From Clonostachys chloroleuca (taxonomy: Eukaryota > Ascomycota > Sordariomycetes > Hypocreales > Bionectriaceae), in assembly GCA_037952775.1 (NCBI GenBank), contig JBANAY010000004.1:992001-1056000 (forward strand): a stretch of 64,000 bases of DNA, written 5' to 3'. Positions within the stretch are counted from its first letter, which is position 1; each line of letters begins with the position of its first letter. The notes below the pieces were generated by a model that worked only from the letters and a program-made list of their open reading frames with translations, was not told the DNA's origin and ran no database searches. This document shows positions 57,259 through 64,000 of this stretch, one piece after another. Made by a program: the position numbers and the translations under genes.

Positions 57259-58836
57259 ATGCTCGTTCTTGAGGAGCAGCGATATATCCATGAAGATCTC
57301 GAGCGCATCGAGCAGGGCATCGCCGATCGATTTCGCGATGAACCTAAACAAGTGAGTGGCGCGCGGTCAATCCAGCTCGAAGGTGTTCCCATGCTAATCC
57401 AACTATCTCGACAGATACGCGATCGCTTGAACAGAGACCATGAGATCAGTCAGCTTCTGGATCAGCTTCAAGCCCAGTCAGCAAAGCTGCTTGACTTATA
57501 TAAAGACGAGAGCGGAGTGCGGGCCACTGAAATCCAGCAGATCGGAAAGGAAGACCCCTTTGCAGAATTTTACAAGGAGCTCAAAGATGTCCGCGACCAT
57601 CACGCCAGATATCCAAACGAGCAGGCCGAGAACACAGAGCAGCGGTACAAGATACGGAGAACTGGCGATGGAGAGGCAGGGCCTTCCGTTGTCGACATAC
57701 TATTTTCCGGCGAGGAAGCTTTTGGACGATTCTTCGATCTAACGACCGCACACGAAGCATTCCTCAACTTGCCAAATGTCAAGCGACTTAATTACTTGCA
57801 ATACCTCGAGGCTTTTGACAATTTTGCGCCAGGGTATGGCGGCGTGAAACGCAACGAGAAGCTTACCGACCAGTATTTCAAGTACCTTGGCGACCTCGCA
57901 AACTACCTCGTATCTTTCATGCGCCGAACGCGACCACTGGAGGACGTAGATCAAGTTCTGGACTCGTTCGACAAAGAGTTTGAGTCGCTGTGGGAAAAGG
58001 ACGAGGTCCCCGGTTGGAATCTCGAGCAACCAAATTCAACTGGTGCTGCGAGGGACCTGAGCTCAGCTGACGCTGTGTGGTGCGAGGACTGCGAGAAAGA
58101 ATTCAAGAACGAAAACGTATACAAGAACCATCTGAATGGGCGCAAACACATCAAGGCGGCTGAAGCACGAAAGCAAAGGCAAGGAGACACCGAAAGTTCT
58201 GCTGGCGGAAGCAAGGGTCCTGGCATTTCTGCCACAAGACTAAGAGAGAAGGCCGTGGCGGAGCGCGAGTTCCGAGTCAAGCGACTGGCAAGTGCCATGA
58301 GCACAGAACGAGGCGACACACGAGTCAATGTCGAGAGAAAACAGGGAATGACAGAACGAGAACGCCAGCAGGAGCTCGACAATCTTCTGCGCATCTCTGA
58401 AACTCCCTACGAAAGTGCAGACCGTGGGGAGGAAGAGGGTGAGGATGGTGAAGAGAAAATCTACAACCCCCTGAAGTTGCCCTTGGCTTGGGACGGCAAA
58501 CCTATTCCCTTTTGGCTTTACCGCCTCCACGGTCTGGGTGTTGAGTTCCCTTGCGAAATCTGTGGAAACTTCGTCTACATGGGCAGGCGAGCATTCGACA
58601 AGCATTTCAACGAAGCACGACATGTCTATGGCCTCAAGTGTCTTGGCATTACACAAGTGAATTTGTATCGAGATATCACCAAGATTGACGAAGCGACGAA
58701 GCTTTGGGAGAAGATTCAGCGCGACAGGAAAAGGGGCAAGGTGGACGACGGCAGTGTTGTGCAGATGGAGGACGCTGAGGGTAATGTGATGCCGGAGAAG
58801 GTGTATTATGATTTGCAAAAGCAAGGTCTTTTATAA
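57259..58836 (+). CDS. Splicing factor SF3a subunit 3 (PRP9/SAP61)
   Basis: Single-exon gene, 525 residues, starting MLVLEEQRYIHEDLERIEQ at 57259. The N-terminal helical region (FYKELKDVRDHHARYPNE) matches SF3a60. A C2H2 U1-like zinc finger is in CEDCEKEFKNENVYKNHLNGRKH (about 280-300). The C-terminal matrin-type finger reads CEICGNFVYMGRRAFDKHF, followed by EARHVYGLKCLGI, the most conserved block of the family. SF3a60 is part of the U2 snRNP and helps position U2 at the branch site before the first splicing step. It is a partner in the same process as CWC24 at 3-4 kb. The gene is intact and unspliced, unusual only in having no intron. Confidence 0.95.
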   Translation: MLVLEEQRYIHEDLERIEQGIADRFRDEPKQVSGARSIQLEGVPMLIQLSRQIRDRLNRDHEISQLLDQLQAQSAKLLDLYKDESGVRATEIQQIGKEDPFAEFYKELKDVRDHHARYPNEQAENTEQRYKIRRTGDGEAGPSVVDILFSGEEAFGRFFDLTTAHEAFLNLPNVKRLNYLQYLEAFDNFAPGYGGVKRNEKLTDQYFKYLGDLANYLVSFMRRTRPLEDVDQVLDSFDKEFESLWEKDEVPGWNLEQPNSTGAARDLSSADAVWCEDCEKEFKNENVYKNHLNGRKHIKAAEARKQRQGDTESSAGGSKGPGISATRLREKAVAEREFRVKRLASAMSTERGDTRVNVERKQGMTERERQQELDNLLRISETPYESADRGEEEGEDGEEKIYNPLKLPLAWDGKPIPFWLYRLHGLGVEFPCEICGNFVYMGRRAFDKHFNEARHVYGLKCLGITQVNLYRDITKIDEATKLWEKIQRDRKRGKVDDGSVVQMEDAEGNVMPEKVYYDLQKQGLL

Positions 58837-59059
58837 AAGACATGGCGTTATCCTGTTGTACTCTACCTAAAACATGTATTTGCATAAGTTGGTTGGCTCT
58901 CTGTCTGAGAGCTTAGTCATCATTTTCTTACATAGAAACGTACCTGTGTATTTTCACGGTCGAAACGAAACACAATACCATCATAACACATCCTCGCTGG
59001 AAAAAAGTCACTGCTTATGACAATGCCCATTTATGAACAATCACCCCTCTAAATAGGGC

Positions 59060-60040
59060 ATGGCAGCACATATTTCCAAACCCATCCCGGCTCTTTACAC
59101 GGTCTATGTACTGCGCTCAACAATTCGCCACGCCTCTGTTTACATTGGCTCAACACCAAACCCTCCACGGCGGCTGAAGCAACACAATGGAGAGGCGAAA
59201 GGCGGAGCCGCTCGCACATCGCAGGAAAAATTACGACCATGGGAGATGGTTGCCATCGTCTCCGGATTTCCAAGCATGGTTGCCGCACTGAAGTTCGAGT
59301 AAGAACTAAACACATGAGAATCAATCAACCAGGCAAACTAACGATGGAGCAGATGGGCCTTGACCAATCCCCACTCATCTTTACATATCCCTGGTGAATC
59401 TCGGATTGCAGTATCCAGGGGGAGAAAAAGAAACGGGATGCCCAAGAGGCCGATCCACACTCTCAAGTCAATTATGTCAAATGTCCACCTTCTTACCGGA
59501 GTTCGAAGCTTCTCCCGTTGGCCCTTGAAGTTGCACTTTTTTGCCAAGGATGCGCATCTAGCTTGGAACGACTGGCTCGCATCATCAAACGAGTCGCCCA
59601 GGTCGGGCCTGACGCTGTTGGAGGAATATAAGTCTTCCGTATCAGGGTCATTAGAGGGACCACGAACCATCCATGATCTGCCTCTTGACTACAACCATAT
59701 CGCAGATTATGTCCAAAAGGCCCAGAATGTGATCATGTTCGAACAGGAAGGTCATTGTGTTCATTGCGGTGGCGAAATCGCCTCGACCCAAGACCTCCTT
59801 CCAATGTGCCCGAACCGAGGGTGCAGGGCAATGGGTCATCTAACTTGTTGGAGCAAACATGCCCTAGGTCCAGATAATGATGGAACGATCATCCCCGACC
59901 AATGCACATGTCCGTCTTGTGGTGGTGATTTGCGCTGGGGCGACATGATGAAAGAATTAACACTGAGAGTCAGAGGAGCGAAGGATATCGAGAAGGTGCT
60001 TAAGAAAAAGAAGAAGCAAGATGCAAATAATCCAGCCTAG
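59060..60040 (+). CDS. slx1: Structure-specific endonuclease subunit SLX1
   Basis: Two exons, 59060-59298 and 59353-60040, with a 54-bp intron (CTAAC branch); 308 residues. The GIY-YIG nuclease domain shows [30 protein letters not shown] and the metal-binding Glu in ALKFEWALTNPH, which is rebuilt by the splice. The C terminus is a variant RING/PHD with [23 protein letters not shown] and [10 protein letters not shown], the part that contacts the scaffold Slx4. Slx1-Slx4 cuts branched DNA such as flaps, replication forks and Holliday junctions. A basic tail (VLKKKKKQD) ends the protein. The gene is intact. Confidence 0.95.

Positions 60041-64000
<3,960 letters not shown>

Overview
The window looks like nuclear DNA of a filamentous ascomycete, most likely a Sordariomycete. 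It carries short introns (about 45-95 bp, with a few of 125-270 bp) with GT...AG ends and CTRAC-like branch sites, intergenic TAGGTACC-type tracts, a GH75 chitosanase, a glucosylceramide synthase, a Zn2Cys6 regulator and typical housekeeping genes. Genes stand on both strands with no operons. Genus cannot be read from the sequence. All exon structures were worked out by hand from splice sites, reading-frame continuity and fit to known families.

Left part (1-15 kb): a secreted M14 metallocarboxypeptidase, a CWC24-type splicing factor, a GH75 chitosanase (4 exons), an intact 9-exon N-acetyl-gamma-glutamyl-phosphate reductase without the kinase half it is fused to in the usual fungal Arg5,6 protein, a Yar1-like ankyrin protein, a SPO11 homologue with an in-frame TAG, and an intron-containing tRNA-Phe(GAA).

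Middle part (15-28 kb): lanosterol synthase ERG7, SGT1, a gamma-butyrobetaine dioxygenase-like protein, tRNA-splicing endonuclease subunit SEN2, ceramide glucosyltransferase and NIP7. A 6.6-kb stretch with no convincing intact gene follows, then a JEN1-type carboxylate transporter (34.5 kb) and, converging on it, a Zn2Cys6 regulator.

Right part (41-64 kb): Rag GTPase GTR1, Cdc48 adaptor SHP1/p47, two adjacent mitochondrial biogenesis genes (MIM1, OXA1), the uracil-catabolism gene URC4, a 6-kb gene-empty stretch, eIF4A-like helicase FAL1 divergent from SF3a subunit PRP9/SAP61, nuclease SLX1, and the start of a KDM5/JARID1 histone demethylase that runs off the end.

Four genes (ERG7, SEN2, the Zn2Cys6 factor, OXA1) each carry one frameshift, and every one lies in a G or C run that would be in frame if it had one more base. 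This looks more like homopolymer under-calling in the assembly than gene death. Two short TA-flanked inverted-repeat elements (MITE-like) lie next to ERG7 and upstream of GTR1. No CRISPR, prokaryotic or viral feature was seen.
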